Source: JAJNBA01 sp963842295 (GTDB taxonomy: Bacteria > Actinomycetota > UBA4738 > HRBIN12). From it: a stretch of DNA of 64,000 bases. Position numbers and translations under genes: made by a program. How positions within the stretch are numbered: position 1 is the first letter of the stretch; every line of letters begins with the position of its first letter. This document shows, in pieces, positions 24,322-32,696 of the stretch. Under the pieces are notes generated by a model. The model had not been told where the DNA came from and ran no database searches. It saw only the letters and a program-made list of their open reading frames with translations. The stretch is taken from assembly GCA_963842295.1 (NCBI GenBank), contig CAWJFY010000005.1, positions 124,001-188,000 of the forward strand, read 5' to 3'.

Positions 24322-26592
24322 CTATCCCGCCGCTCTGCCCTCCACGATCCGGAGGCCGGCACGCCGATGGATCGCCAGGATCTCGTCGGCCGGCACCGGT
24401 CGAGAGAAGAAGTACCCCTGCCCGCGCTCGCACCCCCGTTCGACGAGCGCACGCCATTCCGCCTCGGTCTCGATCCCTTCGGCGAGGGAGATCATGCCGA
24501 GGTTGGATGCCAACGCGACCATGGCAGAGACCATGCTGGCGTTCTGGTCGTCGCGATCGAGCTCCCTGACGAACGACTGGTCGATCTTCAACACGTCGAC
24601 CGGCATGTAGCGGAGCCGGGCGAGCGACGAATAGCCGGTCCCGAAGTCATCGATCGCGAGCTTGAGCCCACGAGCGTGCAGTTCGTGCAGGATGCCGAGC
24701 GTCCGGTCGGGGTTGGTCATGGCGGTCGATTCGGTGATCTCGACCGTGACTCTCGTCGGATCCATCCCGGACCCGAGGATCGGCGTCACGATGCGGTCGG
24801 CGACGTCGTCCTGCCAGAGCTGCCGGGGCGACAGGTTGAAGGAGACGTTCAGCTCGAGACCCTCCTCCCGCCATATCCGGTCCTGCCGGCAGACCTCGTC
24901 GATCACCCACGCGCCGATCGCGTCGATCAGGCCCATCTCCTCGGCAAGGGGGATGAATTCACCTGGGGGGACGAGCCCCCCACTCGGCTCGGGCCAGCGG
25001 ATCAACGCCTCCACGCCGGTCATCGCCGCGCTCTCGAGGTCGATCAGCGGCTGGTAGTGCAGCATCCATTGCTCTTGCTCGACGGCGCGCCGGAGACGGG
25101 TCGATAGCGAGAGCCTGATGATCGAGTCGGCGTCGTCCTTCGCATGCAGCACGTAGCCCCCCGGACCCGATCGCTTCGACCGGAACATCGCGGTCTCCGC
25201 GTTCTTGAGGAGCGTCGGCGAATCCGTGGCGTCTTCGGGGAACACGCTGATGCCGAGGCTCGCGGTGATGTAGAGCTCGGTCTCGCCGATCTTGAACGGC
25301 GTGCGAAGCGCGTCTTGGATCCTGAGTGCGACCGACTCTGCGGCCACCGACACGCCTTCGTGACCGCCAGGGATCACGGGGGTCTGATCCAGGTCGGCAA
25401 GCAGGAGAAGGAACTCGTCCCCGCCGGGGCGGGCCACGAGATCGGTCTCACGGGTCGCTTCGCCCAGTCTCTTCGCGAACTGCACGAGCAGCGCGTCGCC
25501 GGCTTCATGTCCGAGGGAGTCGTTCACCAACTTGAAGTCATCGAGATCCACCGTCACGACGACGACGCCGAGGTTGTGCCTCTTCGCGCGAGCGAGCGCG
25601 AGACCGAGGAGCTCGTCGAACATCGTGCGATTGGGCAGTCCGGTCAGCCTGTCGTGGTACGCGAGGAACGCGATCCGTTCCTCGGCCAGCTTGCCGTCGG
25701 TGATGTCCAGCATGACGCCCTGGATGTATTCGGGCCGACCGTATGCATCCGTGAGGACGATCGCGCTGTCCCGGAACCAGACCGTCCTGCCGTTGCGGGC
25801 GATGAGTCGGTACTCGAACACGAACGGCCCCCCCGATTCGCGTCCTCGCAGGTAGGTTGCCTTCGCTTCCTCGCGGTCGTCGGGGTGCAGGATGTGCTCC
25901 CAGAGCTGAGGGTCCTCGATGTACTCCTGCGGCTTGTATCCGAGGATCTGTTCGATCTGTGGGCTCACGTACTTCGTCGACATGTTCTCGTCCGCGACGT
26001 CGACGTAGACGATCGCCGGGATCTGCTCCACGAGGGCCCCGTACTTCGTCTTGGTCTCGTGCAGCTCCGCCTGCGTCCTGATCAGTTCGGTGACGTCGAG
26101 CATCAGTCCGAGCCAGTGGAGGGGCTGCCCTACCCGGTCGGCGATCAGCACCGCGTCCTCCCGGATCCAGACCGTGTGGCCGTCCGGATGCACGACGCGA
26201 TATTCCGACCTGAACGGTTCGCCGGTAAGGACCGATCGCTCGCTGTCGGCCGTCACCTTGTCGAGATCCTCGGGGTGGATGGTGTCCGCCCAGGCGTAGG
26301 GTCTGCTCAGGAATTGCTCCCGGGGGATGCCCAGCAGATCGAGCACGCTCGGGCTCACGTCGATCATCGGCTCGTTCTCCTTCACGCTGTCCACGTAGAG
26401 GACGGCCGGCAGCTGATCGATGATCCCCCGATAGCGGAGCTCGAGTTCGCGGAGGCGATCGTCGTCCTCGCCGGAGGGCGGTTCGAAGTAGCCCTCTCGG
26501 GTCGACGTTGGATCCACGGGAGTCGCCTCGGTTTCGCTCATCAAGGGTCGGCGCAGCGACCGCGGGAGGCGGCCACTCCTGATGAGATTCAT
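24322..26592 (-). CDS. PAS-PAS-GGDEF-EAL protein with intact GGDEF and EAL
   Basis: Up to 756 residues, soluble. Two PAS domains (about 45-170, TVWIREDAVLIADRVG, and about 175-300, YVSPQIEQILGYKPQEYI) are followed by a GGDEF domain with the exact signature RPGGDEFLLLL and an EAL domain with GVEALIRW, VEITESTAM, AIDDFGTGYSSL, KIDQSFV and LAEGIETE. It can in principle both make and break c-di-GMP, with PAS signals setting the balance. The start is uncertain: ATG at 26592 or 26541 (MSETEATP), neither with a clear ribosome site. It shares domain order and many motifs with the gene at 18907-21165. Confidence 0.92.
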   Translation of the reverse strand: MNLIRSGRLPRSLRRPLMSETEATPVDPTSTREGYFEPPSGEDDDRLRELELRYRGIIDQLPAVLYVDSVKENEPMIDVSPSVLDLLGIPREQFLSRPYAWADTIHPEDLDKVTADSERSVLTGEPFRSEYRVVHPDGHTVWIREDAVLIADRVGQPLHWLGLMLDVTELIRTQAELHETKTKYGALVEQIPAIVYVDVADENMSTKYVSPQIEQILGYKPQEYIEDPQLWEHILHPDDREEAKATYLRGRESGGPFVFEYRLIARNGRTVWFRDSAIVLTDAYGRPEYIQGVMLDITDGKLAEERIAFLAYHDRLTGLPNRTMFDELLGLALARAKRHNLGVVVVTVDLDDFKLVNDSLGHEAGDALLVQFAKRLGEATRETDLVARPGGDEFLLLLADLDQTPVIPGGHEGVSVAAESVALRIQDALRTPFKIGETELYITASLGISVFPEDATDSPTLLKNAETAMFRSKRSGPGGYVLHAKDDADSIIRLSLSTRLRRAVEQEQWMLHYQPLIDLESAAMTGVEALIRWPEPSGGLVPPGEFIPLAEEMGLIDAIGAWVIDEVCRQDRIWREEGLELNVSFNLSPRQLWQDDVADRIVTPILGSGMDPTRVTVEITESTAMTNPDRTLGILHELHARGLKLAIDDFGTGYSSLARLRYMPVDVLKIDQSFVRELDRDDQNASMVSAMVALASNLGMISLAEGIETEAEWRALVERGCERGQGYFFSRPVPADEILAIHRRAGLRIVEGRAAG

Positions 26593-26646
26593 CGGCGGCG
26601 AGCGGTGAGGACTTGACCGTTCGTCAAGACGCTGCGGAGGTGCTCG

Positions 26647-27510
26647 CTAGCAGCCCGTTTCGTCCGGCAGGAGGGGCCGGAACAGGATCGCGGATCTGGT
26701 CCCCCCGTCGGTCCATGGCGTGAGCTCGTTCGCCCGGGAGGCCGCCTCACGCACGGCAGCCCAATCGGCGCCCTCCACGACACCGCATCGATAGAGGCCG
26801 GAATCGTCGTCGGCGTCGCCGAAGCTGGCCAGGTCGCCCTCGAGCGGCCACGCGGCTGGCTCCTGAGGCAGGTCATCCACCTTGCGGTACGCCCCGATGA
26901 AGAGGCGGGCGGCGGAGGCCTCGTAGCCGGTCTCCGGACCGAGCGATCCGTTCGGCAGCCATGTCTCGAGCGTTCCCAACCTGGTGACCAACTCCTGGAG
27001 TCGGGCGCGGGCGCGGAACTCCTGTCCCGGCATCCCTTCCGGTCGATCGCGAAGCTCGGCCAACGCATACGCCCGGATGGTCCGGTCCACTCCGCCGGCG
27101 GAGACGGTGATCACGGTCGTCGGGGCGTCCGCGATCCCCATGAACCCAAGGTCGTTCAGGTCGCCGGGGATCTTCGAGATCGCACCGAGGGTCTCCTCCA
27201 GGATCGCCTGGATGCCGGCCTCATCGACCTGGCGAGAAGAGATCGCCGGCAACGCGGGGCCGGGATAGAGCTCGATCTGGGCACCGGGGAGTATCAGCGT
27301 GCCGTCCCCGAGCAGCGAGAAGTTCGGGAAGTTGGTGTACGTCCATTCGAGAGGCGTGAAACCGCCCTCGAACGCGATCCGAACGAGCACGTCGTCGCGA
27401 GCCGTGCTGTGGTCGATGCCGCCGCCTCCCGGGTCGACCGGTGTCTCGGCGCAGGCGATGAGGGCGAGGAAGAGGGCGATCGGCGGGGCGGCGGAGCGGA
27501 TGACCTTCAT
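26647..27510 (-). CDS. Lipoprotein of unknown function
   Basis: 287 residues. The N-terminus MKVIRSAAPPIALFLALIAC ends in a lipobox (LIAC), so the protein is exported and lipid-anchored. A Gly-rich linker (PGGGG) follows. The mature part holds FEGGFTPLEWTYTNFPNFSLLGDGTLI and a long hydrophilic domain with no recognised catalytic motif. The start is chosen at the signal peptide; GGAG lies 8 nt before the ATG, and the open frame upstream has no signal sequence. It sits between the GGDEF/EAL gene and the TetR gene on the same strand. Confidence 0.78.
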   Translation of the reverse strand: MKVIRSAAPPIALFLALIACAETPVDPGGGGIDHSTARDDVLVRIAFEGGFTPLEWTYTNFPNFSLLGDGTLILPGAQIELYPGPALPAISSRQVDEAGIQAILEETLGAISKIPGDLNDLGFMGIADAPTTVITVSAGGVDRTIRAYALAELRDRPEGMPGQEFRARARLQELVTRLGTLETWLPNGSLGPETGYEASAARLFIGAYRKVDDLPQEPAAWPLEGDLASFGDADDDSGLYRCGVVEGADWAAVREAASRANELTPWTDGGTRSAILFRPLLPDETGC

Positions 27511-27581
27511 GGCTGACTCCGTGATCGGTGGATGCAGCTTTGACGCCTCGTGTTTCCGATGAGGTTCCTGCTCGAACAAGG

Positions 27582-28274
27582 TCAATGAGCCGGGCGGACC
27601 TTCGCGTCGAGACCCCGGATCAGCAGATCGAGACCGAACTCGAACTGCTCGTCGGGGTCGCACTCGGCGAAATACGGCGAGCAGGCCTGCAGGACCTCGA
27701 ACTCGCCCGGGAGCGCTGCTGCGAGCTCGGCGTGCGCCTTCATGTGGACCTCGTCACCTCCGCCCGCGATGGAGCCGAGCTCCATCATCACGAAGCCCTG
27801 GATGTAGCCGCCGAAGACGTGGAAGGCCTGTGCCGTGTCGCGATCGGAGAGTCCGCACGACCGCAGGATCATGAGCGCGAACTCCATCGGACGCATCGAA
27901 TCGATCGTGCGGATCGGACCCCGCTGCTCGGCGAACAGGCGCATCACCCCCGGATGCGCCTTGAGGAGCTGGCGCCACGCGCGTGCCCCCCGACGACAGT
28001 TCTCCGCCCAGTCGTCGACCAGCTGGGGGAAGTCGAACCCGGCCATGACGTGCTCGCAGATCCCATCGAGGAGGTCTTCCTTGTCCTCGACGTAGTGGTA
28101 GAGGGACATCGCCTCCACGCCGACCTCGCGGGCGACCCGCCTCATCGAGACGGCCTCGAGCCCCTCCGTGTCCATCACACGGAGTGCCGCCTCGATCACG
28201 CGGCCGCGGGTGAGCGGCTCCCTGGTGCGCACCTCGTTCGTTTTCACTTGATGTCCCGTTCTTGCTCGGACCAT
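27582..28274 (-). CDS. TetR family transcriptional regulator
   Basis: 230 residues. The N-terminal helix-turn-helix is clear: LTRGRVIEAALRVMDTEGLE, then MRRVAREVGVEAMSLYHYV and EDKEDLLDGI. The C-terminal ligand domain is helical and contains the RLFAEQRGPIRTIDSM and FHVFGGYIQGF segments found in TetR-class C-terminal domains. It is divergent from the MMPL transporter gene, and a 13-bp inverted repeat lies over the transporter promoter, so it is probably a local repressor of that gene and of itself. The inducer is unknown. Confidence 0.9.
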   Translation of the reverse strand: MVRARTGHQVKTNEVRTREPLTRGRVIEAALRVMDTEGLEAVSMRRVAREVGVEAMSLYHYVEDKEDLLDGICEHVMAGFDFPQLVDDWAENCRRGARAWRQLLKAHPGVMRLFAEQRGPIRTIDSMRPMEFALMILRSCGLSDRDTAQAFHVFGGYIQGFVMMELGSIAGGGDEVHMKAHAELAAALPGEFEVLQACSPYFAECDPDEQFEFGLDLLIRGLDAKVRPAH

Positions 28275-28284
28275 CGATCCGGGG

Positions 28285-28313
28285 TTGACAGGCTTACGAC
28301 GTACACCTACTCT
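28285..28313 (+). promoter_or_regulatory. Promoter of the MMPL transporter gene
   Basis: A perfect TTGACA (-35, 28285-28290), 17 nt, then TACTCT (-10, 28308-28313). The TetR-type operator overlaps the spacer and the -10. Confidence 0.65.
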
Positions 28314-28328
28314 CCGTACATCGTAAGC
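28292..28328. promoter_or_regulatory. Probable TetR operator between the regulator and the MMPL gene
   Basis: Arms GCTTACGACGTAC (28292-28304) and GTACATCGTAAGC (28316-28328) are inverted repeats with one mismatch and an 11-nt spacer. They cover the spacer and the -10 of the promoter, so binding would block transcription. Its position between divergent tetR and transporter genes fits local repression. Confidence 0.7.
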
Positions 28329-28385
28329 GTACGCCGTACGTTCCGCAAGAGTGTTCCGAGACCACGCGAAGAGGGGAGCCGCACG

Positions 28386-30747
28386 ATGAGGATCAACCCA
28401 CAGTCATTCGCGAGGGCGAGCCGACGTCACCCGTGGAGGACGCTGTTGCATCTGGCTCGTGGTGTTGGCCTTGGGGATCGCGGGGTCGGCAACGCTGCTC
28501 GGACCGGCACTCACCACGGAGTTCGACTTCACGAACAACCCGGAGGCCAAACGAGCCGAGCAGGTGCTCCAAGAAGAGCTGACGGGGCCCGATCAGGTCA
28601 CCGAGACGTTCATCGTGATCGGCGAAGACACCTCGATCGAGGACCCTGCGTTCGCGGAGCACGTGAACGGCATCCTCGGTGAGGTCGCGGACCTCGAGAC
28701 TGGCATCGCCGCGTCGCCGACGTCGTTCCCACCTCCCGAGTCCGCACAGCAGGATCCGCTGCAGGCGGCCCTCGGACCGTTCCCGTCCGAAGACGGGAAT
28801 GCCGTTCTCTTCAACGTGGTGCTCACGGGTGACCTCGATGCCGCCTCCGAGCACGTCGATGAGCTCGACACGATCCGTGAGGACTCGACCGGATCGGGTT
28901 TCGAGACCCTGATCCTCGGCCAGGCGACCTCGTCGGAGGAGTTCAAGCGGATCTCGGAAGAAGACATCCGCGTCGGGGAAACCATCGGAGTCGTGGTGGC
29001 GCTGATCGTCTTGGTGGTCGTGTTCGGGGCCGTCGTCGCTGGCGTGACCCCGATCATCATGGCGATCTTCGCGATCGCGGTGACCCTCGGGATCGTGGGC
29101 CTGATCGGCCAGGTGTGGAGGTTCAGCTTCTTCGCTCCGAACCTGATCACGATGATGGGGCTCGCGGTCGGCATCGACTACTCCTTGTTCATCGTGTCGC
29201 GCTACCGAGAGGAACGGCAGCGTGGTCGCGAGAAGCTTGACGCGGTCGGCGCGGCCGGCGCCACGGCGAACCGCGCCGTGTTCTTCAGCGGGATGATGGT
29301 CGTCCTCGCGCTCGCCGGCATGCTGATCGTCCCGACGACGATCTTCCGGTCGCTCGCGGGCGGGGCGATCATCGTGGTGCTCGTCTCCGTCGCGGCGTCG
29401 ATGACGCTCTTGCCCGCCGTGATCGGGCTGCTCGGCGACAAGCTCAATGCCGGACGGATCCTCGGCCGGAAGCGGGCCAACCTGGAGCACGGTCGCCCGG
29501 GTGGGTTCTGGGACCGGCTGTCGCGGAGCGTGATGCGGCGCCCCGTCGTGGGTCTGGTCGGAGCATCTGCCCTGCTCATCGTCTTGGCACTGCCCTACTT
29601 CTTCCAGTCTCATCCGGAGGATGAGGGGCGGGGGATCAAGCAGGGACTCGCCGGGATCGGCACCCTGCCCGACGACACACAGACGAAACAGGCGTTCGAC
29701 GCGCTCGTCGTTCACTTCCCCGACAGCGGCATCGACACGCCCGCACAGCTGGTGATCCAGGCCGATGACGTGACCGCGCCCGAGGTGCAGGCTGCCATCG
29801 GTGAGTTCGGCGATCTCCATCGCGGACGACCCGTTGCTGGGGACGCCCGCGGAACCCCAGGTGAGTCAGGACGGCACCGTCGCCTTGGTGGAGATCCCAC
29901 TCGCAGGGGAGGCCGTGGACACGCAGAGCGAGGCTGCGACCGATGTCATCGGGACGCTGCGCACCGAGTACGTGCCTGCGGCGTTCGCAGGGAGCGGGGC
30001 AACCGTGCTCGTCGGTGGTGAGAGCGCGTTCATCAAGGACTTCTTCGACGTGTCGGACCAGTACAACCCGATCATTCTCGCGCTCGTGCTCGCGCTCTCG
30101 TTCGTGCTGCTGACCGTGGTGTTCCGCTCGCTCGTCGTGCCCGCCAAGGCGATCGTGATGAACCTGTTGTCGGTGGGTGCGGCGTACGGCCTCATCGTGC
30201 TGGTCTTCCAGAAGGGTGGACCGGCGATCGGTGAGTCGATCGCGAACTTCTTCGGATTCGAGCAGGTGGAGGCGATCGAGGCATGGTTGCCACTCTTCCT
30301 CTTCTCGATCCTGTTCGGGCTCTCGATGGACTACCACGTGTTCCTGCTTGACCCGGATCCGTGAGCACTACGACCGAACGGGGAACAACACCGAGTCGGT
30401 CGCGTACGGGCTTCGCACGACCGGAGGCATCATCACCGGAGCGGCCATCATCATGGTCGCGGTGTTCGCCGGGTTCGCTGCCGGCCGGATGGTCGCTCTC
30501 CAGGAGATGGGGTTCGGTCTGGCGGTCGCGGTGCTCATCGATGCCACGATCGTGCGGTCGATCCTCGTTCCGTCGGCGATGAAGCTCCTCGGCGATCGCA
30601 ACTGGTACCTGCCCAAGTGGCTGCAGTGGCTGCCGAAGCTGGACGTCGAAGGCCACGACACTGAGCGGATCATCGGTGCCCGATTCACCTGCCGAGCTGG
30701 TCGAGGCCGGGACCGACTCGGGCACGCGGCCGGGGGAGTTCGGATAG
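28386..30747 (+). pseudogene. MMPL family transporter gene with four +1 frameshifts
   Basis: The frame-corrected product is an RND-type MMPL transporter of about 785 residues: a first helix after HPWRT, an extracellular domain, the helix block GVVVALIVLVVVFGAVVAG, the signature GLAVGIDYSLFIVSRYREE, and a second half ending GLSMDYHVFLL, RIREHYDRTGNN, AVLIDATIVRSILVPS and LPKWLQWLPKL. Four single extra bases break it: near 28449, 29809, 30349 and 30680. Removing one base at each site restores a continuous conserved protein ending at TAG 30745-30747. MMPL proteins export lipids or drugs. The gene is either decaying or the assembly has local base insertions. It is controlled by the TetR operator upstream. 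Confidence 0.88.
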
Positions 30748-30754
30748 CCGGACG

Positions 30755-31429
30755 TCAGTCCGGGAGCTGGGAGCGGGTCTTCTCGCTCCTGAGCTCCCGG
30801 AGGGCGTCCCGTGCGATCCACTTCGCGGAAGGAGTCGCGAGGAGGAGGATCCGCTCCGCCTCATCGATCGCGGCCGCGTGTAGAGCCCGGTTCCGCTTGC
30901 CGATCTGCCGAAGCGCCCACGACACACCCTTCTTGACCTCGTTCCGGTCATCGGTCGCCGCGCGTCGGATCAACGGCAGGTAGCCGAGGAACTCTCGGTC
31001 TGGGGCCTGCTTCGCCGACACGGCCCGTCGAGCGATCATGGAGAAGGCGCAGCGTTTCACGAAGGGTTCGGGTCTTCGAGCCCAGCCCTTGATCGCATCC
31101 GAGTGAGCCGGCGAGCGGCCGAAGAGGTCCGCCGCCGAGTCGCACAGATCCCACGAGGTGATATCGAGGACCCATCTCTCCCGCTGGACATCGGTCAGCG
31201 CATCGGGATCGGCCACGAGCGTGGCGAGGATGCGCGCTTCGTGGATCTCCGCCTCCCACAGCTCGAGGGCGAGCGCATGGTCGACGCCACACGCCTTCGC
31301 GACCACCCGGATGTCCGGCATGGACACGCCGAGTGCATGCGATACGTCGATCCCGACGCGCGCCATCCCCGGCTTCCGGGAACCATCCGCTCGTCCGCGC
31401 AGCTCGACGATCACCGCGGAGGCGTCCAT
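30755..31429 (-). CDS. DNA alkylation repair protein, AlkD-like (HEAT repeats)
   Basis: 224 residues. The sequence is a run of helical repeats, with VDHALALELWEAEIHEARIL, RWVLDITSWDLCDSAADLFG, EPFVKRCAFSMIARRAV and VKKGVSWALRQIGKRNRALH, as in AlkD-type glycosylases. These remove bulky or cationic alkylated bases by flipping the DNA backbone rather than the base. The Trp and Asp of the WDxCD segment match the family active-site region. It starts at ATG, divergent from the luciferase-like gene, and runs convergent to the MMPL gene with 7 bp between ends. Confidence 0.88.
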   Translation of the reverse strand: MDASAVIVELRGRADGSRKPGMARVGIDVSHALGVSMPDIRVVAKACGVDHALALELWEAEIHEARILATLVADPDALTDVQRERWVLDITSWDLCDSAADLFGRSPAHSDAIKGWARRPEPFVKRCAFSMIARRAVSAKQAPDREFLGYLPLIRRAATDDRNEVKKGVSWALRQIGKRNRALHAAAIDEAERILLLATPSAKWIARDALRELRSEKTRSQLPD

Positions 31430-31459
31430 GTGCCCGGAACCCTACGGCGGAGCGGGCGA

Positions 31460-31465
31460 TAGGGT
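31460..31465 (+). promoter_or_regulatory. Putative leaderless -10 (TAGGGT) of the luciferase-like gene
   Basis: TAGGGT ends 6 nt before the GTG at 31472. Confidence 0.45.
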
Positions 31466-31471
31466 TCGCCG

Positions 31472-32035
31472 GTGGGAGCGGAGCACGACGCGGTGCGGGT
31501 GTGGCTCGGACGGGTTGACGGGTGGACCTTCGCGTTCGACGTGCTCGAGGCCGCGGACGCCCGCGAGGCCGTCGCCGAGATCGAGGGCCTCGGCTACCCG
31601 TCGGTCTGGGTACCCGAGGGCGGATCGTCGAAGGAGATCTTCGCGCACCTCTCGCTCCTCGCCGTCGCCACGCGTGAGGTGCTCGGTCCCGAGCCGGTGC
31701 TCGCGGTGGAGCAGACCGCCGTCGTGTCGGCCGATCCCACCGAGGCCCGCGGCATCGCCCGCCCTTGGACGGCCGACTACCTAGAGCTGCCGAACTACGC
31801 GAACAACTGGCGCCGGCTGGGCTACGGGGATGACCTCGACGGTAGGAGTGACCGCTTCATCGACGCCACGTTCGCGTGGGGCGACGTGTCCGCTATCGCG
31901 AGCCGCGTGCGCGAGCACCCGGACGCGGGCGCGGACCACGTGTGTGTCCAGGTGATCTCCGGACGGGACGATGACGTTTGTCTCCCAGCCCTCCGAGAGC
32001 TCGCCGGAGCACTCCTTTCGAACGGACGGGTGTGA
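31472..32035 (+). CDS. Luciferase-like (LLM, F420-type) oxidoreductase with internal deletion
   Basis: 187 residues where relatives have about 290. The N-terminal beta-alpha start (GLGYPSVWVPEG) and the C-terminal part (PEPVLAVEQTAVVSADPTEA, LPNYANNWRRLGYGDD, HPDAGADHVCVQVI) both match the family, but the middle of the TIM barrel is missing. The text jumps from HLSLLAVATR to EVLGPEPVLA near residue 68, about nt 31675, without a frame break. Most of the F420/FMN site would be lost, so catalysis is doubtful. It starts at GTG after a leaderless-type -10 and its TGA overlaps the ATG of the DUF3054 gene. Confidence 0.75.
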   Translation: MGAEHDAVRVWLGRVDGWTFAFDVLEAADAREAVAEIEGLGYPSVWVPEGGSSKEIFAHLSLLAVATREVLGPEPVLAVEQTAVVSADPTEARGIARPWTADYLELPNYANNWRRLGYGDDLDGRSDRFIDATFAWGDVSAIASRVREHPDAGADHVCVQVISGRDDDVCLPALRELAGALLSNGRV

Positions 32036-32415
32036 TGCGGAGGCTGCTGCCGGGTCGGCGGGGGACCGTTTGGTACGTCCTCGCCGACGCCGTGGCGCTG
32101 GTTGCCTTCGTGGTGATCGGGATCCGCGGGCATCGTGCGAGCACGGTCGAGGGCTTCCTCAGGAACGCGGTCCCTTTGCTCGGAGCCTGGTTCCTGGTGG
32201 CGTGGGCGGGGCACACCTATCACCGACCGGGGTGGCGGAGCCTCCTTCGGAACTGGATCATCGCCGTGCCGGTCGGGCTGCTGGTCAGAACGGTGATCGT
32301 GGGCTCGCCCCGCGGCGCGAGGATCCTCGTGTTCGTCGCCGTGGGGCTCGCCTTCAGTCTCTTGTTCCTCGTCCTGGGGCGTCTCCTCGCACGGCTCCTG
32401 TCGCGCGCGCGGTGA
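32035..32415 (+). CDS. DUF3054 family membrane protein
   Basis: 126 residues with four predicted membrane helices: VWYVLADAVALVAFVVIGI, AVPLLGAWFLVAWAG, WIIAVPVGLLVRTVIVG and ILVFVAVGLAFSLLFLVLG. The WHxY-like region between helix 2 and 3 (HTYHRPGWRSLLRNW) and overall length fit DUF3054, a family common in Actinobacteria with unknown role. The ATG overlaps the stop of the luciferase-like gene (TGATG), so the two are translationally coupled. Confidence 0.82.
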   Translation: MRRLLPGRRGTVWYVLADAVALVAFVVIGIRGHRASTVEGFLRNAVPLLGAWFLVAWAGHTYHRPGWRSLLRNWIIAVPVGLLVRTVIVGSPRGARILVFVAVGLAFSLLFLVLGRLLARLLSRAR

Positions 32416-32428
32416 GTCCCGGTGGCGA

Positions 32429-32692
32429 CTAGTAGCGGTCGTCGTGAGAAGGCAGATCTCGGGGTCGCGGGGGACGGTGACCCCACGACCACGTGCGAAC
32501 CTGCGTTCCCCCGTCGATGCCGTCCCGCTCCCATCGGCGGAGCTGGGATCGGAACGAGTACCAGACGATGGCGACCAGCGCCGCGATCGAGAGCAGGATC
32601 GTGAGCACGAGGACGGCGGTGAGCTTGATCACGGCGCCGAGCACGCCGAACGCCGCCGCGACCAGGACCAGAAGCAGGATCACCCAAGCCAT
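32429..32692 (-). CDS. Small two-helix membrane protein
   Basis: 87 residues. Two adjacent hydrophobic helices (MAWVILLLVLVAAAFGVLG and LTAVLVLTILLSIAALVAIV) are followed by a basic, hydrophilic cytoplasmic tail (WYSFRSQLRRWERDG then RPPRPRDLPSHDDRY). No family or catalytic motif is recognised. It lies 4 nt downstream of the alpha/beta hydrolase gene on the same strand, so they probably share a transcript. Confidence 0.65.
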   Translation of the reverse strand: MAWVILLLVLVAAAFGVLGAVIKLTAVLVLTILLSIAALVAIVWYSFRSQLRRWERDGIDGGTQVRTWSWGHRPPRPRDLPSHDDRY

Positions 32693-32696
32693 GGAG

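Noticed and set aside
30748..30763. CCGGAC-GTCA-GTCCGG hairpin as a terminator for the MMPL gene
   Set aside because: Only a 6-bp stem with no T tract, and it overlaps the coding end of the opposite gene; support is too weak.
30177..30983. Separate short forward frames at 29801-30364 and 30177-30983 taken as independent transporter genes
   Set aside because: They are consecutive pieces of one MMPL protein; single-base corrections join them.
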